This document shows positions 10,350 to 19,793 of a DNA stretch of 64,000 nt, one piece after another (the first letter of the stretch is position 1; each line of letters begins with the position of its first letter). The stretch lies in assembly GCF_000350225.1 (NCBI RefSeq), contig NW_005179033.1, positions 145,569-209,568 on the forward strand, read 5' to 3'. This DNA comes from Chondrus crispus (taxonomy: Eukaryota > Rhodophyta > Florideophyceae > Gigartinales > Gigartinaceae). The position numbers and the translations under genes were made by a program. Under the pieces are notes generated by a model. That model was not told the origin of the DNA. It worked only from the letters and a program-made list of their open reading frames with translations, and searched no databases.

Positions 10350-12389
10350 ACGTTGCTCTCGAGGCCCCGGTCACGTGAGTGTAGAGTCCAAAATGTCCGG
10401 CATGGTCGTCGCTCCACTGACAACCCCAGTATTTTCCGCTCCAGTTTGTCAACCGCGATCCGGATCTGGTTGATCACGCGGTTATCAGCTCCTCCTGCGC
10501 CTCCGGCTTGACATTCCTTATGAAGCTGCACAATTTGTAGTAATGCGTTATGCTCTTGAATCCCGAACGGTGTCAATATGGGGGTCTTTTGTCGTAGGGT
10601 GCGCCATTGCTCTGTTGACATGGCGTCGGTTATGGCAGAAACTATGCGACGGCGTTCTCCTCAGGTCGGCCTCGGGAGAGTAAGATACGAGGGCATGAAA
10701 GAATTGGCACGGCTCTTCCGGACCAACGAGACGAAAGGCGTCTGGTCACCGGTTCACAGAGGCGTATAAGCCGCGTGCGGGGAGTTGGGCTCGTTCCTCG
10801 GGGGGAGTTGAAGTTTCGAGCCTATGGGAAAATATATTGCTCCTCCCGATCCTTGCGTGTCGGTAGTGAGAATTCGAGCTGTGCAGCTACTGTGTGCACG
10901 CGGGCGAGGACCTGCGCTCGGGTGGCACTTGGTTGATCAGGTGGCATGCCGCGTAGTGATATGCAGCCAGTGGGTCGGTTGAGGGTGACGTTATGCCGGA
11001 GTGTCATGGTAATTGGCGTGGCCATAGATCAGGGCTTCGCCGGTCCAAGCGCTCGACGATTCTCGTGACGAACGCGAAGGTAGTTCTCGTAATGGCATCG
11101 TGCGCAGACGCAGTACGCCGAGGTCCTTGCGACGGGTTCTTGCTTGCGGTGGCGGGGGTGCGCCATGCCTTGGTCTCTTCTATGGCCACTTGGCCTCTGC
11201 CCGGTTGAGCGGCAGTCTTATTTATACCTTGTTCGTCGCGTGACAGTCTTCTGGTCTTCTCTTCTCTTCCCGTTGTTCATGCCCCAAGGGTGTGGACGTA
11301 ACTCATATTGGTTGTCGCGCGACGAACTCCTGCTTCGCGTGCGCGGTTCGCAAAAAAAAGACAGATACGTCAGAGTCAGTGGCCCCCGCAGGGGTCATAC
11401 GCGTTCGGAGAGGCGTTCCGCCCCGCTGATGTGTATTCGAGTGACTCAGGTATCATTTGCGGGACGATCGCGTCTGCGCGGCCGTGTCGCGTACATTCGG
11501 CCGCGACTGCGCGATCGTTAGCATAGCTAGCTCCGTGCTGCTTTGAGGGCACGTTCGCGTACTTGATGCGCGTTCGGGTATCATTAGCGGGGCGATCGCG
11601 TCTGCGCGGCCATGTCGCGTGCAATTCGGCCGCGGCTGCGCGATCGTCCACAGGGTCCGTACCCATGAAGTCCAAGGACGTGGTGGCGAGGAGGGGCGTC
11701 GGCGTCTTGGATCGCGGCGCGGTGCGAGTTACTCCAGAATTGCGTGTCCCGCGTACGGCGCGCCAGTGTAAGCCATGTCGCTGACCGCGTCATCCGAGCT
11801 AATTTCTCGTTAAATTTCCGCCGGGAGGCGGCGGCTTGGCCACTGCACACGAGCGTACAGTACCGGACGTCATCTCCTGCTCATTCATGAGGCGTTGGCT
11901 CGTCTCGTGACTTGCGGCGTCTCACGTCTAAGTCCTGGGGCCTATCTCCATTGTTCTTCTTGCGCGTGTGTATCTCTGTGCGTCGGGCGTGGCGTCGTTT
12001 GTCCCGCTACTGATCGTGGGGTTTCCAAGGCGTGCTCTATGCTTCGTTACTCCAATGCGGAGGCCTGGAGTCAGCATAGGTATAGTAGCCCTGTCGAGCG
12101 TGGAGCGTCATTGCGCGTGTACTGTGCTCTCTGCTGTCTGTCTGCGGACCCAGTGTTCCATCTCACCTTGCGTATTATTCCGACGTCAACCGTCTCGTTC
12201 GGGCGTTTGGTATGGTATCTTCAGCCTTCCGGTTTTTGCGAATACAGTCCGCGTTCGTCCGCCTCATTTTGCATGGCTGCTCAGGGTCTAATTCTTTCTT
12301 GATTGTCGGCTCTGCCGAGGGGCGCGCGTGCTTCGCTTCCCTGAGTTACTTCGAACGCGATGCGTCAGAAGCGGTTGAGGCCCCTCTCC
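10350..12389. other. gypsy-1 non-coding stretch with repeated stem-loops
   Basis: This is the start of the cargo region after pol. One - strand frame (10226-10621) begins with a plausible amphipathic helix but has no known domain and runs into the UbiA leader. I make no gene call. The notable content is two similar palindromic units at 11449-11518 and 11577-11647, listed separately. Otherwise nothing is recognised. Confidence 0.4.
11449..11647. repeat. Two direct copies of a palindromic unit in gypsy-1
   Basis: Units of about 70 bp at 11449-11518 and 11577-11647 are direct repeats. Each contains CGATCGCG near one end and its inverted partner CGCGATCG at the other, with GCGCGGCC and GGCCGCG further in. 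Each unit can therefore fold as an imperfect stem of about 20 bp around a short loop. They lie in the would-be 3' untranslated part of the gypsy transcript. Confidence 0.7.
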
Positions 12390-12414
12390 TTAAGGTTGAA
12401 CGTCCGCGTTCAAC
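12381..12414 (-). repeat. Hairpin and purine run at end of pol, copy 2
   Basis: The stem is GTTGAACG (12395-12402), loop TCCG, CGTTCAAC (12407-12414): 8 perfect pairs. On the - strand it is followed by CTTAAGGAGAGGGG, which resembles the polypurine tract beside the 3' LTR. The hairpin is inside the last codons of the integrase frame. With copy 1 it brackets the cargo region. Confidence 0.65.
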
Positions 12415-13727
12415 TCGGTTGCGAGGTCCCTACTCGTGCGTGCGCGTAGTCGGCTCGCGTAACGCGAGACGAGTTCTTCGGGGATATGTGTCCTTGCTGT
12501 CCACGTGGGCTCTTCGTAGTCTGCCCACTTCACCTTGAACTCCGCGGTCCCGTTTTCCATTACGCGATGATCGAGAAGCCGGTCCGCCGCGTACTGTGTC
12601 CCCGTGGTGACCTTGTCAGCAAGGTCACCCGGCGCGGTTGTGCTTGCCCGTGGTGCGTCCACAGGCGGTGGCGTGTACCCACACCTATCAGCGGACACGC
12701 GTTCTGTGACCCCATCACGATCAATCTTGATGGTACGTTGGTCATTCGCGAGGACGCGGTAAGGTCCCACGGGTGGTGACGCGAGCTTATTTGATGTCTT
12801 CGCTCCGTCCGTAGGGTCGAGGTATACATAATTTCCAGGCTTGACTCGCGTGTTTACGCGTCTCACGCGTTTGTCGAAATCGCGTTTGTAGCGAGCCTGC
12901 GTTCGTCGCAGGCTGCTATATGCCTTTTGAATTGTCTCGTCAAGTTTCTTAAGGAACTCCGTGCGATGCGTTTTTCTATCTGGAAGGGGCGCGTTCCCCT
13001 CCGTCCTTCGAAGCGAAAATTCTGGGGGAGGTCGACTGAGTACAAGCTCGAATGGGGTCGTACCCGTAGACCTGTGTACGTGGGAGTTGTACGCGTAAGG
13101 TAACGGCCCCACGTACACATCCCAATCGTCTTGGCGTTCGTTGACGTAGTTACGCAACATAGACGCGATAGTACGGTTGTAGCGCTCCACTTGGCCGTTG
13201 GTCTGGGGATGGTACGCGGACGTATACAAGTTCGTAATCCCCAGGATCCGGCACGCGCTGTGGAAGAACTTCGCGTTAAATTGAGGTCCATTATCGGACA
13301 ACAGCGAACGCGGAATGCCGTACTTGAAAACCCACGCGTCACAAAACGCGGTCGCCACTGTGTACGCGGTCACTGTCCTCAACGCGACGACTTGAGTTAA
13401 CTTTGTGAACCGGTCCGTTATTACCAGAAGGTATTGTTTTCCTTCTTTGGTCTTCGGAAGCGGTCCAAGAATGTCTATCGCGAGGCTCTCCAATGGACAC
13501 GTAGCGGGGAACAATCTCAGCCGGTTGAGATGTTTTCGGAGTTTGACGCGATTCTTCGCGCATGTCCGGCATCCGCGTACTGTTGCTGCCACGTCCGCGG
13601 CCAAATGTGGCCAGTAATACCAGCGTCGGAGCGCGTGATACATGCGGTGCTGCCCCGGATGTCCCGCGATCGCGGGGTCATGGCAGAGCCGCAACAGACG
13701 CGCGCGTAGTGACTGAGGGACCACCAC
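12390..13727 (-). CDS. pol: gypsy-1 integrase with C-terminal chromodomain
   Basis: The 445-codon frame holds the complete integrase. The HHCC zinc domain is present (HDPAIAGHPGQHRMYH, then CRTCAKNR). The DDE core follows (SLAIDILGPLP, LLSDNGPQF, HPQTNGQVERYNR). The last 60 residues are a chromodomain (DRLLDHRVMENGTAEFKVKWADYEEPTW), which targets such elements to marked chromatin and defines chromoviruses. The frame directly follows the RNase H frame in the same phase after a single TAA (13728-13730) and starts GTG, not ATG. Either the stop is a mutation or it is read through. All catalytic residues are present. Confidence 0.95.
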   Translation of the reverse strand: MVVPQSLRARLLRLCHDPAIAGHPGQHRMYHALRRWYYWPHLAADVAATVRGCRTCAKNRVKLRKHLNRLRLFPATCPLESLAIDILGPLPKTKEGKQYLLVITDRFTKLTQVVALRTVTAYTVATAFCDAWVFKYGIPRSLLSDNGPQFNAKFFHSACRILGITNLYTSAYHPQTNGQVERYNRTIASMLRNYVNERQDDWDVYVGPLPYAYNSHVHRSTGTTPFELVLSRPPPEFSLRRTEGNAPLPDRKTHRTEFLKKLDETIQKAYSSLRRTQARYKRDFDKRVRRVNTRVKPGNYVYLDPTDGAKTSNKLASPPVGPYRVLANDQRTIKIDRDGVTERVSADRCGYTPPPVDAPRASTTAPGDLADKVTTGTQYAADRLLDHRVMENGTAEFKVKWADYEEPTWTARTHIPEELVSRYASRLRARTSRDLATELNADVQP

Positions 13728-15410
13728 TTAAATGATTTCAGGATCGTAGGGGTGCTTGCGCTTCAAAACCCCTTGGTGGTCCTCAAAGAACGCGGAGTCG
13801 CGACTTTTCGATTGTCTGGCCAGTACGGTTTGGCAGAAATCGTCGACGCGTTGCTCCTCGGCTATCTCCTCCAGGGTGAGAGGGGCCGGCAGGTCATCCT
13901 GTGGAGGAGCGACCTGGGAGCCTGACGCGTCAATTCCTGGTTCTTGAGCGCGTTCAATATCCACCGCGTCGAATTCTTCTATCTCAGCCCATAGGTCGTC
14001 GCGTTCTTGTAAAGCCGGGGCTTCTTCGTTGCCCACCGGCCCGTTGCGGGAACGCGCTTTTCTCCTTCTCCCCGCCTTGTTTCGCGTTGCAACGAACACG
14101 TGGTCGCTCTTGTGGTCGCATTTCGCGGTACAGGTATGGTCGCGTAATTCATCTGACACATCGCGTACGGTAGTGCCGTCGAAGGTGGGAATGTCGTCAT
14201 CCACCTCGACGGCCTTCCGAGGGTCGTCGGCGGTCCTCGGGGAAATGAGACGCGAGAGCGCGTCGGGTACTTGATGAACGCGTCCAGGTCTGTATTGGAT
14301 GGTGAATTCATACTCCGCTAACCGTAGTCGCCAACGCGTCAGTCGGCCGGAGCTTTCTGTGAGGGACATCAGCCATCGTAACGCGTCATGGTCTGTCTTC
14401 ACGGTAAATTTGGTTCCCTCAATGTAGGGCGGTAGTGTGCGGACGGCCCACACTACGGCGAAACATTCGCGTTCAGTCGCACTGTAGTTCCGCTCACTAT
14501 CGTTGAGGGAATACGACCAATAGCCGACGGGACGCCAATCGTTGGCCCCGTCGTGCTCTTGTAAAAGCGTGCATCCCAGTTGATACGCGCTCGCGTCAGT
14601 ATCAATCATATACGGCTGTCCGTATCTCGGGAGCGCGAGAATTGGGGGCGCGATCATCCGCGCCTTGAGCTCTTCGAACGCGTGAACCTGAGCCGCGGTC
14701 GGGTTATCGTAGTCCGGATCGGCGTCCTTCCGCGTCATATCGGTGAGGGGGCGCGCGATTTTCGCGAACCCCTGCACAAAGCGGCGGTAGACATTACATG
14801 CGCCGAGAAATGACCTGACTTGTGTCAAGGTTCGGGGAAATGTAAATGTTTTGAACGCGTCTGCCGCGGCTTCTGCCACGCTTAACTTCCCTGGGGATAT
14901 CACATGCCCCAGGTAGTGTACGTGTGGCTGAAAGAAGCTGCATTTCTTCAACTTGAGAGAAATGCCGGCGCTTCTCAAAAGTCCCAAAAGCGCGTCCAAA
15001 TGTTTCGTGTGCTCCGCGTGCGTACGCAAAAAGACGATAACGTCGTCTAGATACACTAGGCAAATCTGCCATCGTACGCGTGATAGAATTATGTCCAGCG
15101 CGCGTTGAAAAGTGGCTGGAGCTCCGCGTAACCCGAATGGCATCCGCAAATGTCGGAAGGTTCCCATATGGGTGGTAAAGGTGGTTTTGTCGCAGTCTTC
15201 CGGCGCGACCGGAATCTGCCAATATCCTGAGTTACAGTCCAGCGTAGTGAACACAGCCGCGTCCCCCAATGAATCAATACAGTCGTCCATACGCGGAAGC
15301 GGATACGAATCCGACAGCGTTTTCGCGTTCAAGCGACCGTAGTCCACACAGAAGCGTAGACTACCGTCCTTCTTTGGGACAAGGACAACCTGGGACGCCC
15401 ACTCCGTATT
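13728..15410 (-). CDS. pol: gypsy-1 reverse transcriptase and RNase H
   Basis: From 15410 the frame reads EWASQVVLVPKKDGSLRFCVDYGRLN, the conserved RT fingers. TTLDCNSGYWQIPV, the LRMPFGLRGAPATFQ block and the catalytic box VYLDDVIVF follow. Connection and RNase H domains come next (MIDTDASAYQLGCTL, YSATERECFAVVWA, TDHDALRWL), then a Lys/Arg-rich linker toward the integrase. Catalytic residues are intact. The upstream fingers lie in another frame (15361-15771), so one base has been lost or gained near 15405. The frame ends with TAA at 13728-13730. It copies element RNA into DNA. Confidence 0.95.
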   Translation of the reverse strand, partial: NTEWASQVVLVPKKDGSLRFCVDYGRLNAKTLSDSYPLPRMDDCIDSLGDAAVFTTLDCNSGYWQIPVAPEDCDKTTFTTHMGTFRHLRMPFGLRGAPATFQRALDIILSRVRWQICLVYLDDVIVFLRTHAEHTKHLDALLGLLRSAGISLKLKKCSFFQPHVHYLGHVISPGKLSVAEAAADAFKTFTFPRTLTQVRSFLGACNVYRRFVQGFAKIARPLTDMTRKDADPDYDNPTAAQVHAFEELKARMIAPPILALPRYGQPYMIDTDASAYQLGCTLLQEHDGANDWRPVGYWSYSLNDSERNYSATERECFAVVWAVRTLPPYIEGTKFTVKTDHDALRWLMSLTESSGRLTRWRLRLAEYEFTIQYRPGRVHQVPDALSRLISPRTADDPRKAVEVDDDIPTFDGTTVRDVSDELRDHTCTAKCDHKSDHVFVATRNKAGRRRKARSRNGPVGNEEAPALQERDDLWAEIEEFDAVDIERAQEPGIDASGSQVAPPQDDLPAPLTLEEIAEEQRVDDFCQTVLARQSKSRDSAFFEDHQGVLKRKHPYDPEII

Positions 15411-15771
15411 GTGTGGCGGGCTCTATCACTCCCGCGTTCAACATTTTCTTCACTTCTTTCGCGACCATTTCGCGCATCGCGGGCCCTTTGCGGTAGGGCA
15501 TGGCGCGTATCGGCTTCGTGCCGGGCTCAAGTGGGATGCGATGTTCCGTCGCTCGGATCATCCCGAGCGACCCGCTCCACAAACTTGCGTGTTCGCGTAG
15601 CATCTCAAGCACCTGTACGCGTAATTCCTCGTCCTTCACATGTGATAGATCAATCTCCTTTTCCCAATCTTCCGCGTCCGACTTGGGATCCTTATACTGT
15701 ACGCGTCCGGAATCTTCCGCGAAATTTTGGTACCTCGCGTGCTCCTCGTCCGCGTTCTTGTTCACGTTCAT
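15361..15771 (-). pseudogene. pol: gypsy-1 RT N-terminal segment, frameshifted
   Basis: The frame of 136 codons contains the entry of gypsy RTs: HRIPLEPGTKPIRAMPYRKGP, then EVKKMLNAGVIEPATQ. Immediately after, it departs into PGCPCPKEGR and a stop. The neighbouring frame reads the expected WASQVVLVPKKDG over the same bases. This is a one-base frameshift near 15405 inside the RT domain. Its own start, MNVNKNADEEH, follows the protease frame by about 20 bases in another phase. Confidence 0.85.
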
Positions 15772-15792
15772 ATTCGCGGTGGAGTCAGGTCG

Positions 15793-17088
15793 TCATGCTC
15801 CTAATTTTCCTTCTTGGCCGTCCAAGTTGGAAATGTGCAACGTGTGCGCGATCTCCTCTGCCACCCGACGCTCCGGTGTCAGAATGGCAAGAGGGTTCCG
15901 TTTCGCGTATCCGACGACTGTATGTTTCGGCAGTCGTCGTACCTGACGCGAAAAATTCGCGACCATAACCTCGAAGACCTGGTTTGGTAGCACTTCCGCG
16001 ACACCGTTGGTCAGCTGCACCCCGTGGCGGTGCTTCAGCGACGGTTTGGGCTCCAAAAATACCAGGCCTCTCCCCGCTGTCGTAACGCGCACGCGAACTT
16101 GCGACATAGCGGGGAAATTTACCCAGCGCGCGATCCGAATCGGGTGCTGGGTTTCTTCGCGTACTTCTGCGCGGTTTGTCTCGCGTCCATGTCGCCTTGT
16201 AGGGGGAGACGGCTCCCGCTTCGCGGTCACGATGGCCACGGCGCCCCCATGCCGGAGCTCGAGCCTCTGGGCTTCTATGTCGATGCTCCGGACATGCGCG
16301 TCAATGAACGCGGTGCCCAGAAGCACGGGAACACCCAGTTGGTCCGCGACGACGAACGGGACTCGGAACATCGTGTTCCAAATCCGGACAACCAAGCGGA
16401 CCACTGCGCTCAGCCTCAACGGATTGCTGTTTGCTCCGGCCAGCCTTGGCAATGGCGCGTCGCGTATCGCGTGTCGCGTCCAATCAGGAGGACGGTCGGC
16501 CTTCCTCACCAGATTGTAGCCAGAACATGTATCGATGGCGATAGTGTACGGCTTGAACGCGTTCTTCTCAGTAGCTATCGAGCCCAATATATTGTAGATC
16601 TTGGACGTCATCAGACAGACGACGCCCTCGACGATCTTAGGCGGGGCCGTTCGCGACAGGGCATTTCGCTTTGGGCGTCGGCGTCGCGTCTTGCCCCTTC
16701 TTCGCGTTCTTCTTCCTTGACCGTCGGGGTCCGAGGCCTCGCGTTCGTCTTTCGGCCCTTGACTCCTTGGGCCCAAGGAGGGGCCCACGCGTTTTTCACG
16801 TGTTACTTCTTCATGCGGCGCCTTCTCGACGCGCACGTCGCGTTCTTCTTCTTGCACCGGGCTCTCGCTGGCCCTGTTGCCTTCACGGCGGATCCGTGGC
16901 ATCCGACCTCCGGCGGTCGGGAAATATTCGCGTTCGTGAGGTGGTACCGGGCTTACGGAAGCCGCGGTAATTTCGCGTTTGATAAATACTTGTTTTTGCA
17001 CCGGACCGGTGGGGGTCTCGGTGACTTCGTGTTGCGGCGGGGGGAATATTATCGGTAAATATTCACCTCGCCCTTGATAGGGGTACAT
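15793..17088 (-). CDS. pol: gypsy-1 aspartic protease segment of Pol
   Basis: The 431-codon frame begins with a basic, low-complexity region. At about residue 185 it has IAIDTCSGYNLV, in the place of the aspartic protease active site. VPVLLGTAFIDAH follows about 75 residues later and corresponds to the ILG motif of retropepsins. The usual D[ST]GA is replaced by DTCSG, a one-residue longer variant. The remaining 170 residues resemble linker and dUTPase-like hydrophobic strands, without a domain I can name. It lies between Gag and RT, as expected. Confidence 0.8.
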   Translation of the reverse strand: MYPYQGRGEYLPIIFPPPQHEVTETPTGPVQKQVFIKREITAASVSPVPPHEREYFPTAGGRMPRIRREGNRASESPVQEEERDVRVEKAPHEEVTREKRVGPSLGPRSQGPKDEREASDPDGQGRRTRRRGKTRRRRPKRNALSRTAPPKIVEGVVCLMTSKIYNILGSIATEKNAFKPYTIAIDTCSGYNLVRKADRPPDWTRHAIRDAPLPRLAGANSNPLRLSAVVRLVVRIWNTMFRVPFVVADQLGVPVLLGTAFIDAHVRSIDIEAQRLELRHGGAVAIVTAKREPSPPTRRHGRETNRAEVREETQHPIRIARWVNFPAMSQVRVRVTTAGRGLVFLEPKPSLKHRHGVQLTNGVAEVLPNQVFEVMVANFSRQVRRLPKHTVVGYAKRNPLAILTPERRVAEEIAHTLHISNLDGQEGKLGA

Positions 17089-17147
17089 GGACGGGTCGGG
17101 GGTATAAGAGCGAGACGGTTCACGTGACCACGTAAACGTGACCGCCT

Positions 17148-18293
17148 TTACGCGTTTTTTGAGCTACCTGAACTATCCGTGCTAGTCGCGCCGCTATCTG
17201 TAGCCAACGCGGCTCCGGACCTCCGTTCGAGTGGCTGGCCTGGCCCTACCCACTCTGGAGCGGCAGCATCCGCGAAGTACTCCAGTACCTCGCGGGGTTG
17301 ATTTTCAACGTTCGGACGTTGTAAAATCTGGGGGGCGGCGAGAGTCGGCTCTCGCTCGCTTTCCTGTAGGGGCAGGGGATTCGGATCCCCTGCCCAGTCC
17401 TGGAGGTACATTATCGCGTTCTGTACCCCGGTCGGCAATCTGGACCGACCGCGTTCTCCTCTTCCATCATGACGCGGGTATCGCGTGTCGGCTTGTCGGA
17501 AATCGCGTTGTTCGCGTCTGTATCCTCCTCCGCGAGGGGCGAAACGGACGCCTCCCCCGGGGCGATTCGCGTGGCCCGAACGCGGACCACGGTCACCAGC
17601 GACCGACTGTTGGAGGGGGTTCCTCATCCCTGGACGCGTCTGTAGTTGGTACCGGTAGTTTCGATACGCGGTAAACATCCGCTGCTCCGGCGCGAGGAAG
17701 GGGCACGCGTACATGGCATGGCCGTGCGTTCTGCACAGCCAGCAGACGTACGTGCTCCCGTCGGCTGAGGCGAAGGTCGCCGCCTGACGAGCCTCTTCCT
17801 CGGTGAGCCGGGGAACACAGGAGGGTATGCGTCCCCCTCCTTGACGCGAAATGTCCAATTCCGCGATGCGGTGGTCCGGACCACCTATCCCCGCTGGGGT
17901 ATGCCCGAACGCGGTGGCAAAGCTGCCCGTGGTCTCCGTCGACGCCGGCGTTGACGGCCGGCCTCCTGTAGCCTCCCCGCCTCTCATGACGAGGACGGGG
18001 TCAGCTTCCCAATCCTCCTCGTTAACGTGGAGGGCTGACGCGGGGCAGCTCGTCGCGTTCGACCTGGCGGCTCTCCCTCCCCTCGCTGCCGGTTTCGGGT
18101 TCGGCAGCGGTAGTCCGCGTCGGGCGCGAAACGTGGTTCCTTCTGCGGTCGCGATGCGTCTGATAATTGACAGGCCGTCTTCTGGTTCGCGGGCAACCTC
18201 TGGACGGTCTCTGCCACCGCTGCTCGCGTCGCGGGAGCCAATCCGCGTACAAAATAATGAGCCAAGGCTTGCTCCGTAAATACCGCTGTGCAC
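17148..18293 (-). CDS. gag: gypsy-1 Gag C-terminal part with zinc knuckle
   Basis: The frame overlaps the end of the main gag frame and continues Gag in another phase from about 18200. It contains a CX2CX4HX4C knuckle (CWLCRTHGHAMYACP) flanked by acidic, then Arg/Gly-rich sequence (RPGGGVRFAPRGGGYRRE) typical of nucleocapsid regions. The true coding part is probably about 18200-17148. The upstream overlap is shadow sequence. It could be joined to the first gag frame by programmed frameshifting or be a mutation. The next frame (protease) begins 60 bases further on. Confidence 0.8.
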   Translation of the reverse strand: MHSGIYGASLGSLFCTRIGSRDASSGGRDRPEVAREPEDGLSIIRRIATAEGTTFRARRGLPLPNPKPAARGGRAARSNATSCPASALHVNEEDWEADPVLVMRGGEATGGRPSTPASTETTGSFATAFGHTPAGIGGPDHRIAELDISRQGGGRIPSCVPRLTEEEARQAATFASADGSTYVCWLCRTHGHAMYACPFLAPEQRMFTAYRNYRYQLQTRPGMRNPLQQSVAGDRGPRSGHANRPGGGVRFAPRGGGYRREQRDFRQADTRYPRHDGRGERGRSRLPTGVQNAIMYLQDWAGDPNPLPLQESEREPTLAAPQILQRPNVENQPREVLEYFADAAAPEWVGPGQPLERRSGAALATDSGATSTDSSGSSKNA

Positions 18294-19717
18294 TTGAACG
18301 CGTTCGATTCGAGCCTATCCGCGAACGCGTTTTCCGTCTCGTGCGGCTTCTGATGAGCCGACGCGACGGCATCGTGCGCTACCCCCAGTACGTCATCAGT
18401 GAGGTAGCGCTTGATAAATTGATTAATAAGCCCAGGCCAGCTCACATCGTCATGGAGCTGGCCTGCGCGGATTCCGCGCATAGTGTAGCTTGTATATAAT
18501 CTTTCCGCGTCGCGTTCGAGAAAATGCGCGAGAACGCGAATCGCGACCCCTTCCGTCAGATGTTGCGAATTGAACGTGATGCGCACATCTTTCAGGACGG
18601 GGAGTAATTCAATCGCGTTCGTTCCATCGAAATTGGGCATCGTGGGACGAATCCCACGACAACACTGCACATATTTCGCGATTCGCCCCGCGTCCCCTGA
18701 CGTGACGAGGGTCGAGACGTTGTCCAGGCGATACATGCTGTAATTAGCTACGGAGCTAAATTCCTGTATCATCGTGTGGACCGCCTCGACCCCGGGGGCC
18801 GCGGGGCCCAATGTGCCAAATGGGGCAAATGGGGTCACCGGAAGCGTACGGACGTCTTCCGGGCCCCGACGCGTAGTGAGATCCTGGGGCTGATAGCCGC
18901 CCCACCGGGGATCAAAAGCGAGAATCGATTCTCTCGATCCCAGGGTGGCATTCCCGCGTCTAGTCCCGTCCGCGTAAGGTACGCGAACCGTCTGCCGCAT
19001 GTCTCCGGCGACATGCGGCAGGGCTTGGGTTTCGGACGCGAAAGTTGCGTGCATCCTTGTTCGATCTCCGCATGCGGGCCGACTGGTGTCACCACGAGCC
19101 GGTTCCACATCTTGAGCGCCGGACGCGTTCGGAGGTACAGTACCACCGGGCCCTAACAGTGGGGCTGACGTCACCGTCGGGGTACGTTCCATCTGACGAA
19201 CACGTCGGCGTGTAGAATTTAACTGCGCGGTCACATGGGCAAACGCGCGCATCTGCTCCGCGGAAGGAAAAGGTCTCGCGTCAGTACGTCCCGCAGAGGC
19301 CGTCCTCTCGGGGCGGCCTTCCCCGAACTCGTCGGGGGAGTCGAGACGCGATTCCTCGACGAGCACCAGTCGACTCTGCAGCTGATCGACTAGTGCTCGG
19401 AGGTTATCCAGAGACTGGGAGACGCGTTCAAACCTCCCTTCCCGACGGGATCGTAGTTCTTCCATGCAACGCGAATATACCGCGTCGGTTACGTCGATTC
19501 GAAGCGCAGTCCGGACCTCTTCAATATACGTCGCGATCCGGTCATACATCGCGCGTGCGCGGCCTTCTGATAATTCAGGCGACGGTTCGCGGTCACTGAG
19601 ACCTGCGGCACCGCCGCCGAATGGGACGCGGAGCGCGGCTGACTCGGAGGTGCGGAACGCGGTTGACTCCATATTCGCTGGCTCGGATTGAATTGAGGGG
19701 GCGGATCCTTCTTCCAT
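17984..19717 (-). CDS. gag: gypsy-1 Gag main part
   Basis: The frame opens well upstream, inside the LTR. The likely start is the ATG at 19717 (MEEGSAPSIQ), which lies just inside the primer binding site. After an acidic, disordered and partly coiled N-terminus (to about residue 190) it has the retrotransposon Gag fold: FNSQHLTEGVAIRVLAHFLERDAERLY, SWPGLINQFIKRYL and ETENAFADRLESN. That fold ends around PATRAAVAETVQRLP. Coding then moves to the overlapping frame with the zinc knuckle near 18200, so the last 60 codons here are probably not Gag. Confidence 0.88.
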   Translation of the reverse strand: MEEGSAPSIQSEPANMESTAFRTSESAALRVPFGGGAAGLSDREPSPELSEGRARAMYDRIATYIEEVRTALRIDVTDAVYSRCMEELRSRREGRFERVSQSLDNLRALVDQLQSRLVLVEESRLDSPDEFGEGRPERTASAGRTDARPFPSAEQMRAFAHVTAQLNSTRRRVRQMERTPTVTSAPLLGPGGTVPPNASGAQDVEPARGDTSRPACGDRTRMHATFASETQALPHVAGDMRQTVRVPYADGTRRGNATLGSRESILAFDPRWGGYQPQDLTTRRGPEDVRTLPVTPFAPFGTLGPAAPGVEAVHTMIQEFSSVANYSMYRLDNVSTLVTSGDAGRIAKYVQCCRGIRPTMPNFDGTNAIELLPVLKDVRITFNSQHLTEGVAIRVLAHFLERDAERLYTSYTMRGIRAGQLHDDVSWPGLINQFIKRYLTDDVLGVAHDAVASAHQKPHETENAFADRLESNAFKCTAVFTEQALAHYFVRGLAPATRAAVAETVQRLPANQKTACQLSDASRPQKEPRFAPDADYRCRTRNRQRGEGEPPGRTRRAAPRQPSTLTRRIGKLTPSSS

Positions 19718-19776
19718 TTCGACGCGTGTGGACGCGGACTCGAACGATAGTCTTCTCGCGATAATCGTGTGGCCTT

Positions 19777-19792
19777 CTAGGTCGGGAGACCA
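19777..19792 (-). promoter_or_regulatory. gypsy-1 primer binding site
   Basis: Read on the - strand, one base after the 5' LTR, the sequence is TGGTCTCCCGACCTAG. The initial TGG pairs with a tRNA CCA end, and the next 13 bases would pair with an acceptor stem and the start of a T arm (tRNA 3' end CTAGGTCGGGAGACCA). This is the normal place and form of a minus-strand priming site. I could not assign the tRNA. Confidence 0.75.
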
Positions 19793-19793
19793 A

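Noticed and set aside
11449..11647. CRISPR-like repeat pair
   Set aside because: There are only two units, in a eukaryotic retroelement, with no regular spacers.
16024..17058. 344-codon + strand frame
   Set aside because: It is antisense to the gypsy-1 protease segment and has no recognisable domain.
17148..18293. Programmed frameshift site in gypsy-1 gag
   Set aside because: The phase change near 18200 is real, but I found no clear slippery site with a pseudoknot; a simple indel explains it equally well.
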